DNA of 12,741 nucleotides from Acidobacteriota bacterium (lineage in GTDB: Bacteria > Acidobacteriota > Terriglobia > Terriglobales > SCQP01): the NCBI GenBank assembly GCA_021823305.1, contig JAKAOE010000004.1, positions 501 to 13,241 of the forward strand, written 5' to 3'. Every line of letters begins with the position of its first letter. The stretch's first letter is position 1. A program made the position numbers and the translations under genes. Shown piece after piece: positions 1-6,061 of the stretch. Below the pieces are notes generated by a model, which was not told the origin of the DNA, searched no databases, and was given only the letters and a program-made list of their open reading frames with translations.

Positions 1-140
1 GGCGTGGGGTGGAGCGAGGCGCAGCGCCGGTATGGGGATCCCGGGGCTCCATGTCGGCGCGAGCACCCGCCCCGCGTAGGCATAGCGGGCGCGGCACAAG
101 CGGGACGATTGACGCACGTATCCCGGCGCTGTTACGGCCG

Positions 141-174
141 GGACCGGCAGCCGCGCTGGAGTCCGCGCCGGTCC
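141..174 (-). repeat. Inverted repeat downstream of the exported-protein gene, possible terminator
   Basis: Two perfect 8-base arms, GGACCGGC at 141-148 and GCCGGTCC at 167-174, enclose an 18-base spacer that can itself pair partly. The repeat lies 21 bases beyond the stop codon of the minus-strand gene ending at 195. A stable GC-rich stem could form at the 3' end of that transcript. No run of U follows on the minus strand, so a classical intrinsic terminator is not shown. The structure could instead be a chance product of the high GC content. Confidence 0.35.
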
Positions 175-194
175 ATGCTCATTGCGCCCCATTC

Positions 195-974
195 TTAGCA
201 GCTCGGTCCACAAGCGAGCTGCGTGAGGTAGAAAAACGGAAGTATTGTGGTCACGCTCACGCCCGCAGTAAGTTGAAGAGTCGGCGTGGTGATGGTCGAA
301 GGCGCGGACCCGCCCGAAGTAGCCGTGCTGTCGTCAAAGGCCAGGAACGCGTCGTATCGGTCGGAGGCATATCCGCCGCTCAGCGCGAGCTGCAAGGCTG
401 TTGCATTTCCGGTCCAACCGATAAAGTAGATTCCCGGCTCAAGTGTCACGGAACCTTGAGAAAATGCGGCATCCTCCCGGGTCTGGCTCGTACCGTATGT
501 GGCGGCGGTAGTCGAGGCCACAAGCGGGCAGGTGGACGCGCAGGAGGAATACGGGCCGTAGATCGCAAACGAGTAGCTGCCGGTCGGGTCTCCGGTCACG
601 ACGTCAAACAGCACATGCGAGACTTCGGTTGGGCGCACGATCTCCACGCCCCAAACCGCCATCACGTTGGCTGCGGGAACCTCCGCACCCGTGCAGGTCG
701 CAGGCGTGCACCGGTCAACGGGCCGCCCGCCCCACACCCAGGTCTGTGCCGTGTAGCCGGAGCTGAATACTGCGGCGGCGCCGCGATGGTCGGCGGCTGC
801 TTTGCCGATTCTACGTGATCGCGCGCGAGTATCCGGCTTTCCCGCGCGGCCTGCGGGGGCACGGGTCGCGGTAATAGCCGTGCGCAGGCCCCGGGCTCGG
901 GCGGGCGGCGCTGCGAGAGAAATAAGTACGACCGCGGCGGCCGCGGTCATGGTCAGGCGCATCGACGAGGTCAT
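195..974 (-). CDS. Exported protein of unknown function with three cysteine pairs
   Basis: This encodes a 259-residue protein of unrecognised family. The reading frame extends further upstream, but the ATG at 974 is chosen because an AAGGAG ribosome binding site lies 9 bases before it and a clear signal peptide begins there: basic start, hydrophobic core at about residues 11-22, and a likely signal-peptidase site after Ala-Arg-Ala at residue 27. Residues 28-64 are rich in Arg and Lys. The rest is rich in Thr, Ser, Gly and aromatic residues and looks like a beta-rich extracytoplasmic domain. Six cysteines fall in three close pairs (C89/C94, C145/C149, C255/C259), the last being the C-terminal residue, which suggests disulfides formed outside the cytoplasm. 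No sortase, PEP-CTERM or lipoprotein motif is seen. It lies 86 bases downstream of the glycosyltransferase on the same strand and has its own ribosome binding site. Export is well supported; the function is unknown. Confidence 0.7.
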   Translation of the reverse strand: MTSSMRLTMTAAAAVVLISLAAPPARARGLRTAITATRAPAGRAGKPDTRARSRRIGKAAADHRGAAAVFSSGYTAQTWVWGGRPVDRCTPATCTGAEVPAANVMAVWGVEIVRPTEVSHVLFDVVTGDPTGSYSFAIYGPYSSCASTCPLVASTTAATYGTSQTREDAAFSQGSVTLEPGIYFIGWTGNATALQLALSGGYASDRYDAFLAFDDSTATSGGSAPSTITTPTLQLTAGVSVTTILPFFYLTQLACGPSC

Positions 975-983
975 GGATCTAAG

Positions 984-989
984 CTCCTT
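984..989 (-). promoter_or_regulatory. Ribosome binding site deciding the start of the exported protein
   Basis: The minus strand reads AAAAGGAGCT here, with AAGGAG at 989-984, 9 bases before the ATG at 974. It favours that start over the longer frame beginning at 1064, whose first 30 residues do not look like a leader and would bury the signal peptide. Confidence 0.75.
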
Positions 990-1035
990 TTGGTGGTGTG
1001 AGGGTGACACTGGACGCGCCCAGCATAACGTAAAG

Positions 1036-1053
1036 GTCTGGAGAATACCAGAC
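1036..1053 (-). terminator. Small hairpin after the glycosyltransferase gene, possible weak terminator
   Basis: GTCTGG and CCAGAC form a perfect 6-base stem with a 6-base loop. The hairpin starts 7 bases beyond the stop codon of the minus-strand glycosyltransferase. On the minus strand the stem is followed by CTTTACGTT, which is only moderately U-rich, so termination would be weak. It sits in the 86-base gap before the exported-protein gene and could equally be an operator for that gene. A TTGACA hexamer on the minus strand at 1064-1059 has no well-spaced -10 partner. Confidence 0.35.
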
Positions 1054-1060
1054 ACGAATG

Positions 1061-3403
1061 TCAAGCTATAAGGACAGGTAGGTCAATCGGCGCTACCGCG
1101 CCTTTATCTTGCGCCGCCTCCCCGCTCGGCGGCAAACCCGTAAGGGTGGCGATGCGGGCGCGGTAGCGCGCCACCACGTCCGGCCATCCCAGTTCCGCCC
1201 GCGTCCGCCGCGCGCCGATCGCGCCCCGCCGCCGGCGCTCCGCTTCCGAGGCGGCGGCCGCGCGTAGCGCCTCCACTAGCGCCTCCACCGAGGGCTCGAA
1301 CCACGTCATCGCGCCGGCCATCGGCTCGGGTAGGCGCAGCCGCGGCGGCACCTCCACCTCCCGCGCCGGCACGAACCAGCCCGCCGCGCGCGGACAGAAC
1401 TCCGGCGCCGGGCCGGCGTCGGTGGCGATCACCGGCTTGCCGCAGGCCATCGCCTCCGCCAGCGGCATGCCGAAGCCTTCGCCGCGGTAGGGCAGCGCCA
1501 GCACGTCGCAACCGCGGAACAGGCACGGCATGTTCTCCTCCGGCCACTCGTCGCCGAGATACACCACCGGGGCGGCCTGGGCATCCTGCGCCGCGGCGTC
1601 AATCTCGCGCCGCAGGTTGAGATGGCGGTAAAAGCTGCGCGCGCCCAGGTCCTTGATCACCAGGCTGACGTCGTCCTTGGCCGTGAACGCCCGCCGCCAG
1701 GCGGCGAGCAGCAGGTCCAGTCCCTTGCGCTGGATGGCTCCGCCCACGAACAGAAACTCGACGCCGCGGGCGCCCGGCGGCCGCAGGCGCTCGCCCTCGG
1801 GCGCGTACAGCTCCAAATCCACGCCATTGGGAATGACGTGCATGCGCTCCGGCGCCACGCCGGCGCGCGCCAGCCCGTCGCGCACGAACCGCGACGGCAC
1901 CCAAATTTCCTCGGCGTAACGCTGGTCGCGCGCCCAGACGCGCGGCACCCCGCCGAATTCCCAAGGCAGGATCAGCGCCAGCTTGCCCGCCGCCGGACGG
2001 GTGAACTCCGGCGGCCAACCGTGATGAATCGTCAGGTCGAGCCGCCGCGGCAGCCGCCCCAGGCCCGCCGCCCAGTTCGCCGGACGGGCGAAGGCCGCCG
2101 CCGGCTCTTCCGCCGGCAGCGTCGGCTCCAGGCTGATCTCAAGCTCCGTATCCGCGCCCAGCCCCGCCGCCAGATAACGGTTGATGCGCGCCGTGCTGGC
2201 GTAGAGCGCGAACGGCCCGCGCAGCACGATGCCCGCCGGTTCGCCCCGCTCCGCCGCCCGCGGGATCGGCCGGTACAGCGGCGCCAGCGACTCCAGCCGA
2301 GCGCGCAACTCCGCTTCCCGCGTCTGCGGCATTTCCCAGACCCGCAGCGCCGTGCGCGCCGCGCTGAAATCCCGGTGCAGCAGCAGAAAATCGAACAGCG
2401 CGGGCTGGTACTCCGGCTCCCGCCGCCCCAGCCGCGTCAATTCCGCCGCCGTGGCCGGCCACATCGCGTTGGGCACGTGTTGCCGCAGCAGTCCCGCCAC
2501 CGCCGGCTCGTAGGCCGGCACGGCGCGCACGCCGCTCAGGAAATGACGGATCGTCACCTGCTGCCGCCCGGTTCGTTCCGCCAACTGGGCCAGCACGCAG
2601 TGCGAACGATAGCCGTCTTCACCGCCGCTGCCGACGAAGAGCCGCTCCTCGCCTTCCTGCTTGCGCGTGGCCTGATGCAGGCTGGCCACCGCCTCACCGC
2701 CCCGTCCCGCCGCCACCAGCAGCCGCGCCAGCAGGTAGTCGAGCTCGCGGTAGCCGGGATAGGCGTCCTTCGCCTGGCGCAGCAGCGTCTCCGCCTGCGG
2801 CCGGTTCCCGGCGCGCAGCAGCGCGACCGCCAGATTGCGCAGGCAGAGCGAGTGCAACAAATAATGCAGTCCGGGCGATTGCGCCAGCCGCGCCAGCGCG
2901 CCGATGCCCGCGCCCGGCTGGGCCGCCTCCTGGCGCAGCGCTGCCCGCAGCCGCTGCCAGGGCTCCCGCGGCTCCGCTTCCGCCTGCGGCGCGGGGCTAG
3001 CGCGGATGCGGACTCTCAACTCGACCGCGTCCGCGTGGCCCGGCCCGTGTACGGCGTCTGCCGCCGAATAGAAGCGCGGCTCCAGCCCGAGCAGCTCCCA
3101 CTCCGGCCCGTAGAGAACGTGCACCGGTAGGAAGTAGCGCCGCGCCGGCAGCCGGAACGCGCCCCGAATCTGCGCCGCAGTGCCCTGCAGCAGGCGCTCG
3201 CCCGCGTGCCACAGCAGCCAGGCGCCCCCGGCCTCCGCGTCCGGCGGCCAGCCCGGCTCCAGGCGCACCTCGTCCACCGCCGCCAGCAGCGGCGCGGGGA
3301 TGCGATCGCGTTCGCTCTCCGAGCTGCACAGCACGATGCGCGGGCTGCGCTCCGTCACTGTGAGCGCGCCGAGCGTCGCCGTATCTATGGTTGTGACCGG
3401 CAT
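1061..3403 (-). CDS. Large glycosyltransferase, GT4-like, with TPR-like helical repeats
   Basis: This is a GT-B fold glycosyltransferase that probably moves a sugar from a nucleotide-sugar donor; the acceptor is unknown. From the ATG at 3403 it has 780 residues. About 1-150 is unassigned. About 160-370 is alpha-helical with TPR-like repeats (Ala/Leu-rich helices with spaced Gly, Ala and Pro). About 380-760 is catalytic: PSRFVRDGLARAGV and VIPNGVDLE near 500-530, FVGGAIQRKGLDLLLAAW near 550, and the donor-site signature GEGFGMPLAEAMACGKPVI near 640, with the EX7E pair of retaining GT4 enzymes. There is no signal peptide or membrane segment, so it is probably cytoplasmic. The start is uncertain: the frame is open to a TTG at 3565 and has another ATG at 3457, and none has a good ribosome binding site. 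The first 54 residues of the longest version are Arg/Gly-rich and less protein-like. It is divergent from the flagellar operon, so flagellin glycosylation is possible but unproven; surface polysaccharide synthesis is the main alternative. Confidence 0.85.
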   Translation of the reverse strand: MPVTTIDTATLGALTVTERSPRIVLCSSESERDRIPAPLLAAVDEVRLEPGWPPDAEAGGAWLLWHAGERLLQGTAAQIRGAFRLPARRYFLPVHVLYGPEWELLGLEPRFYSAADAVHGPGHADAVELRVRIRASPAPQAEAEPREPWQRLRAALRQEAAQPGAGIGALARLAQSPGLHYLLHSLCLRNLAVALLRAGNRPQAETLLRQAKDAYPGYRELDYLLARLLVAAGRGGEAVASLHQATRKQEGEERLFVGSGGEDGYRSHCVLAQLAERTGRQQVTIRHFLSGVRAVPAYEPAVAGLLRQHVPNAMWPATAAELTRLGRREPEYQPALFDFLLLHRDFSAARTALRVWEMPQTREAELRARLESLAPLYRPIPRAAERGEPAGIVLRGPFALYASTARINRYLAAGLGADTELEISLEPTLPAEEPAAAFARPANWAAGLGRLPRRLDLTIHHGWPPEFTRPAAGKLALILPWEFGGVPRVWARDQRYAEEIWVPSRFVRDGLARAGVAPERMHVIPNGVDLELYAPEGERLRPPGARGVEFLFVGGAIQRKGLDLLLAAWRRAFTAKDDVSLVIKDLGARSFYRHLNLRREIDAAAQDAQAAPVVYLGDEWPEENMPCLFRGCDVLALPYRGEGFGMPLAEAMACGKPVIATDAGPAPEFCPRAAGWFVPAREVEVPPRLRLPEPMAGAMTWFEPSVEALVEALRAAAASEAERRRRGAIGARRTRAELGWPDVVARYRARIATLTGLPPSGEAAQDKGAVAPIDLPVLIA

Positions 3404-3540
3404 GACGATGCGGGCCGGCACACCGGCCCGGCTGCAACCATGCACGTCGCTCGCCATCGCGCTGGGGCCGCGCCGGTCAATCGCGGCCGTCCGCCGGGCC
3501 CGCGCGCGCCCACCGCACCCGCCGCGCCGCGATGCGGCAC

Positions 3541-3668
3541 CCAAAATGCAATGGCCTATCGTCAAGGGCGGTCGTGAGCATTACAAAAAAATGCCTAAAA
3601 CAGAGAAATTTAATCTTCGTCTAATCGAATTCTAAAAGCCGCCACGTAGCATCACCCTTTGTTGTGCC
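3541..3668. promoter_or_regulatory. AT-rich divergent intergenic region, probable promoters
   Basis: The only clearly AT-rich stretch in the window lies between the minus-strand glycosyltransferase and the plus-strand flagellar operon, with runs such as TTACAAAAAAATGCC and AGAAATTTAATC. Transcription of the whole flagellar operon most likely starts here, since there is no comparable gap until after fliJ. I could not find a well-spaced sigma-70 pair, a -24/-12 sigma-54 element or a FliA-type element on either strand, so no exact promoter is called. Confidence 0.45.
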
Positions 3669-3673
3669 AGGAG
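3669..3673 (+). promoter_or_regulatory. Ribosome binding site supporting a TTG start
   Basis: AGGAG lies 7 bases before the TTG at 3681. It is the only good site near the 5' end of the activator frame and supports the unusual TTG start over the internal ATG at residue 21, which would remove the first strand of the receiver domain. Confidence 0.7.
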
Positions 3674-3680
3674 TCGCCAC

Positions 3681-4949
3681 TTGTCGCAAACACTCGCAAC
3701 CTCTCGTAAGCAGCCGCTGACCGCGCCCCAGGCGGCGTTCATGGTCGCCAGCGGCGACGCCGGTTTCCGCAAGCAGGTGTTGGCGGCGCTATCGGCCGCG
3801 CGCCACGACGCGGTGGAGGCCGAGGGCGGCGCCGACGCGCTGCTGAAGCTGGAGTTGGGCCGCTACGCCGGTCTGGTGTTGGATCGCCAGTTGCCCGACC
3901 TGGACGCCGACGAACTCGCTGGCCTGGTGGCGTCGCAGTACCCGCAGCTGCCGGTGGAGGTGCTCGACTCCGCCGTGCCGGTGGCCGGCCTGCGCGCCGG
4001 CGCCGGGCCTACCGATTTCCGCGCCCTCATCCAGGCGCTGCGCGCCACCCGCCCGGCGGCCAACCCGCCGCGCGCCGCCGCCGCGCTGCCGGCGCCCGTC
4101 GCGGCGCCGCCGGCCGAGCTGTTGCCTGGCATGGTGGGCAACAGCCCGCACCTTACCGATCTCTCCGCCTTGGTGCGCCTGGTGGCGGCGCGCCGCACCA
4201 CGGTGCTGGTGCTGGGCGAAACCGGCACCGGCAAGGAAATGATCGCGCAGGCGCTGCACCAGGAGAGCGGGCGCGCCCAGCGCCCCTTCGTGGTGGTGAA
4301 TTGCGCCGCCATTCCCGAAGCCCTGCTCGAGTCCGAGCTGTTCGGCTTCACCCGCGGCGCCTTCACCGGCGCGGTGCAGACCCGCGCCGGCCGCATCCAT
4401 GCGGCGCACACCGGCACGCTCTTCCTGGACGAGATCGGCGAGTTGCCGCTCGGCCTGCAGGCCAAGCTGCTGCGCTTCCTGCAGCAGGGCGAGCTGCAGA
4501 AGCTCGGCAGCAACGAGACGCAGCGCGTGGATGTGCGGGTCGTCGCCGCCACCAATCAGGATCTGCAGGCGCGGGTCGAAGCCGGCGAGTTCCGCCGCGA
4601 CCTCTACTACCGCCTCGCGGTCTTTCCCATCGAACTGCAGCCGCTGCGCACGCGCGTCGCCGACGTCGCCCCGCTGGCGCGCCACTTCCTGCGCCAGCTG
4701 GCCGCCGAAGCGGCCATGCCCGAGCCCCGCCTGGCGGTGGAGACGCTCGACCTGCTCGAGCGCTACCCCTGGCCGGGCAACGTGCGCGAGCTGCAGCATG
4801 CGCTGGAGCGCGCCTTCATCCTCGCCGCGGGCGAGGCCGAGCTGGCGCCGCGCCATTTTCCGGTGGCCGAGGGCTGGCAGGTCACCCGGGGGAATGGCCC
4901 TCGCCGTGCAATGCCATGGCAGGAGGTAAACGCCAGTGTCGCTGTTTGA
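3681..4949 (+). CDS. Sigma-54-dependent flagellar activator lacking a DNA-binding domain
   Basis: This 422-residue protein of the NtrC/FlrC/FlgR group should use ATP hydrolysis to let sigma-54 RNA polymerase open promoters. Residues about 18-120 form a receiver-like domain: a single acidic residue D26 where two are usual, a candidate phospho-Asp D68 in LVLDRQLPDLD, and no clear conserved lysine. A Pro/Ala-rich linker follows (about 122-150). The AAA+ domain is complete: Walker A GETGTGKE at 179-186, the sigma-54-contacting GAFTGA at 226-231, Walker B LFLDEIGEL around D250-E251, FRRDLYYRL at 304-312, and YPWPGNVREL at 362-371. Only 51 residues follow, ending in a segment with no helix-turn-helix, so the usual Fis-type domain is absent, as in the epsilonproteobacterial FlgR type. 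It starts with TTG behind AGGAG and overlaps flgB by 14 bases. It most likely activates this and other flagellar operons. The family is certain; the target promoters are inferred. Confidence 0.93.
   Translation: MSQTLATSRKQPLTAPQAAFMVASGDAGFRKQVLAALSAARHDAVEAEGGADALLKLELGRYAGLVLDRQLPDLDADELAGLVASQYPQLPVEVLDSAVPVAGLRAGAGPTDFRALIQALRATRPAANPPRAAAALPAPVAAPPAELLPGMVGNSPHLTDLSALVRLVAARRTTVLVLGETGTGKEMIAQALHQESGRAQRPFVVVNCAAIPEALLESELFGFTRGAFTGAVQTRAGRIHAAHTGTLFLDEIGELPLGLQAKLLRFLQQGELQKLGSNETQRVDVRVVAATNQDLQARVEAGEFRRDLYYRLAVFPIELQPLRTRVADVAPLARHFLRQLAAEAAMPEPRLAVETLDLLERYPWPGNVRELQHALERAFILAAGEAELAPRHFPVAEGWQVTRGNGPRRAMPWQEVNASVAV
4921..4926 (+). promoter_or_regulatory. Strong ribosome binding site for flgB inside the activator gene
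   Basis: AGGAGG lies 9 bases before the GTG start of flgB at 4936, inside the last codons of the activator. It fixes the flgB start and implies that the two genes share an mRNA. The base at 4921 also closes a 10-base palindrome, TGCCATGGCA, at 4912-4921. Confidence 0.8.
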
Positions 4950-5298
4950 CACCCCGATGATCCAGAAGTTGACGGGCTATCTCGACGTCGCCGAAGCCCG
5001 GCAGACGCTGATCGCCTCCAACGTGGCCAACATCGATACGCCCGGCTACAAGACCCAGGATCTGAACTTCCAGCAGGCATTAGCCGCGGCCGAGGCCGGC
5101 CAGAACCCCTATGTCGCCCAGCACGCCGTCGCCGGGCTGATCACCCGCCCCGACGGCAACAACGTCAATCTTGACCGTGAGTCGTTTCTAATGGCGCAGA
5201 CCCAACTCCAGTTCAACACCGGCATCGCCCTGTTGCGCGAGGAGTTCGGCGATCTGCGTGAGGCGATTAACGGCGCCCCCGGAGGTAGCGCGTCGTGA
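4936..5298 (+). CDS. flgB: Flagellar proximal rod protein FlgB
   Basis: FlgB is a 120-residue rod subunit exported by the flagellar type III apparatus and assembled next to the MS ring through FliE. The N-terminal helix and the rod/hook family signature ASNVANIDTPGYK (about residues 28-40) are intact. The C-terminal helical segment, about residues 70-112 with QTQLQFNTGIALLREEF, is typical of FlgB. Length fits the family, and no signal peptide is expected. The GTG start is supported by AGGAGG 9 bases upstream and by the conserved FlgB beginning SLFDTP. Its first 14 bases overlap the activator in another frame, and its stop overlaps the flgC start as GTGA. Confidence 0.96.
   Translation: MSLFDTPMIQKLTGYLDVAEARQTLIASNVANIDTPGYKTQDLNFQQALAAAEAGQNPYVAQHAVAGLITRPDGNNVNLDRESFLMAQTQLQFNTGIALLREEFGDLREAINGAPGGSAS
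5281..5286 (+). promoter_or_regulatory. Ribosome binding site for flgC
   Basis: GGAGGT lies 8 bases before the GTG at 5295, inside the final codons of flgB. It supports a GTG start for flgC that overlaps the flgB stop by 4 bases. Confidence 0.75.
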
Positions 5299-5729
5299 AC
5301 CTGTTTGGTGTGCTCGATATCAGCGCCTCCGCGCTCATGGCGGAACGCCAGCGCGCGGAGGTGGTCACCAGCAACCTGGCCAACGCGCAGAGCGCGGGCG
5401 CCAATCCGTCGCAGGTCTACCGCCGCCAGGAGGTCGTCTTCCAGGCCGAGCCCATGGGCGGGTTCGCCAACGCCCTGGCGTCCGCGGGCGCGCCCGGCCC
5501 CGAAGGGGTCGCGGTCACGAACGTGGTCACCGACACCTCGCCCCTGATCAAGCGTTACGACCCCGGCAACGTCAACGCCGACGCCCAGGGCTACGTCCAC
5601 TATCCCAACGTCAATCCCACGCAGGAGATCACCGACCTCATGGAAGCGGTGCGCTCCTACCAGCTCAACATCTCGGCCGCCCAGGCGACCAAGAGCATGA
5701 TCCAGCAAACCCTCACCTTGCTGAAATAG
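5295..5729 (+). CDS. flgC: Flagellar proximal rod protein FlgC
   Basis: FlgC is a 144-residue rod protein that assembles with FlgB and FlgF in the drive shaft and leaves the cell by the flagellar export system. The N-terminal family motif is clear: ISASALMAERQRAEVVTSNL followed by AN, at about residues 9-30. The middle contains the FlgC-type stretch RRQEVVFQAE near residue 43. The C-terminal half has DPGNVNADAQGYVHYPNVNP at about 89-108, then the terminal helix ending in ATKSMIQQTLTLLK. Length is normal. The GTG start overlaps the flgB stop (GTGA) with GGAGGT 8 bases upstream, so translation is probably coupled. Only two bases separate its TAG stop from fliE. Confidence 0.97.
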   Translation: MNLFGVLDISASALMAERQRAEVVTSNLANAQSAGANPSQVYRRQEVVFQAEPMGGFANALASAGAPGPEGVAVTNVVTDTSPLIKRYDPGNVNADAQGYVHYPNVNPTQEITDLMEAVRSYQLNISAAQATKSMIQQTLTLLK

Positions 5730-5731
5730 TC

Positions 5732-6043
5732 ATGATCCCCTCGTTCCTGCCCTCGCAGCTGCCCTCGATCGCCGCCACCCCGGCGGCGCCGCCCAGCCTG
5801 CCGCCGCCCGGCTCCGGCAGCGGCGCCAGCTTTTCGCAGGAACTGCACGGCGCGATCAACCAGATGCAGCAGCTCGACTCCAGCGCCTCGCGGCAGGTCA
5901 GCGCCCTGCTCAGCGGACAGAGCACCGATCTGCACAGCAGCCTGATCGCGGTGGAAAAGGCCGACCTGGCCTTCGGCATGATGCTGCAGTTGCGCAACAA
6001 GGCCGTGGCCGCCTACCAGCAGCTCTCGAACATGCAGTTCTAA
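5732..6043 (+). CDS. fliE: Flagellar MS ring-rod junction protein FliE
   Basis: FliE is a 103-residue junction protein that links the FliF MS ring to the rod and is among the first substrates of the export gate. Residues 1-32 are Pro/Ser/Ala-rich and variable, as is common in FliE. The conserved part starts at about residue 33 with SFSQELHGAINQMQQL. The C-terminal helix carries the family pattern VEKADLAFGMMLQLRNKAV and ends in AYQQLSNMQF. The ATG at 5732 is chosen because it sits two bases after the flgC stop and gives a normal length; the same frame stays open far upstream, inside flgC, only because of the GC-rich composition. No strong ribosome binding site is visible, so translation probably depends on ribosomes finishing flgC. 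An 18-base gap leads to fliF. Confidence 0.94.
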   Translation: MIPSFLPSQLPSIAATPAAPPSLPPPGSGSGASFSQELHGAINQMQQLDSSASRQVSALLSGQSTDLHSSLIAVEKADLAFGMMLQLRNKAVAAYQQLSNMQF

Positions 6044-6061
6044 CCGACGGAACGCACCCCG

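Noticed and set aside
9..818. Plus-strand frame of 269 codons at the left edge
   Set aside because: It has no ribosome site, an Arg/Gly-rich composition and no domain. It overlaps the exported protein on the other strand, which has a signal peptide and a good ribosome site.
1622..3130. Long plus-strand frame opposite the glycosyltransferase (about 502 codons)
   Set aside because: The product is dominated by Arg, Gln, Pro and Ala with no domain, while the minus strand encodes a recognisable glycosyltransferase.
3457..3565. Longer starts for the glycosyltransferase (ATG 3457 or TTG 3565)
   Set aside because: Neither has a ribosome binding site, and the added residues are Arg/Gly-rich. The ATG at 3403 is preferred but is not certain.
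3649..3670. Possible sigma-54 promoter on the minus strand containing TGGCAC
   Set aside because: The -24-like TGGCAC is present, but the GC expected ten bases after the GG is GG instead, and it would point towards the glycosyltransferase.
4874..4936. Possible sigma-54 promoter just before flgB (TGGCAG words)
   Set aside because: Two TGGCAG words occur, but neither has GC at the required -12 distance.
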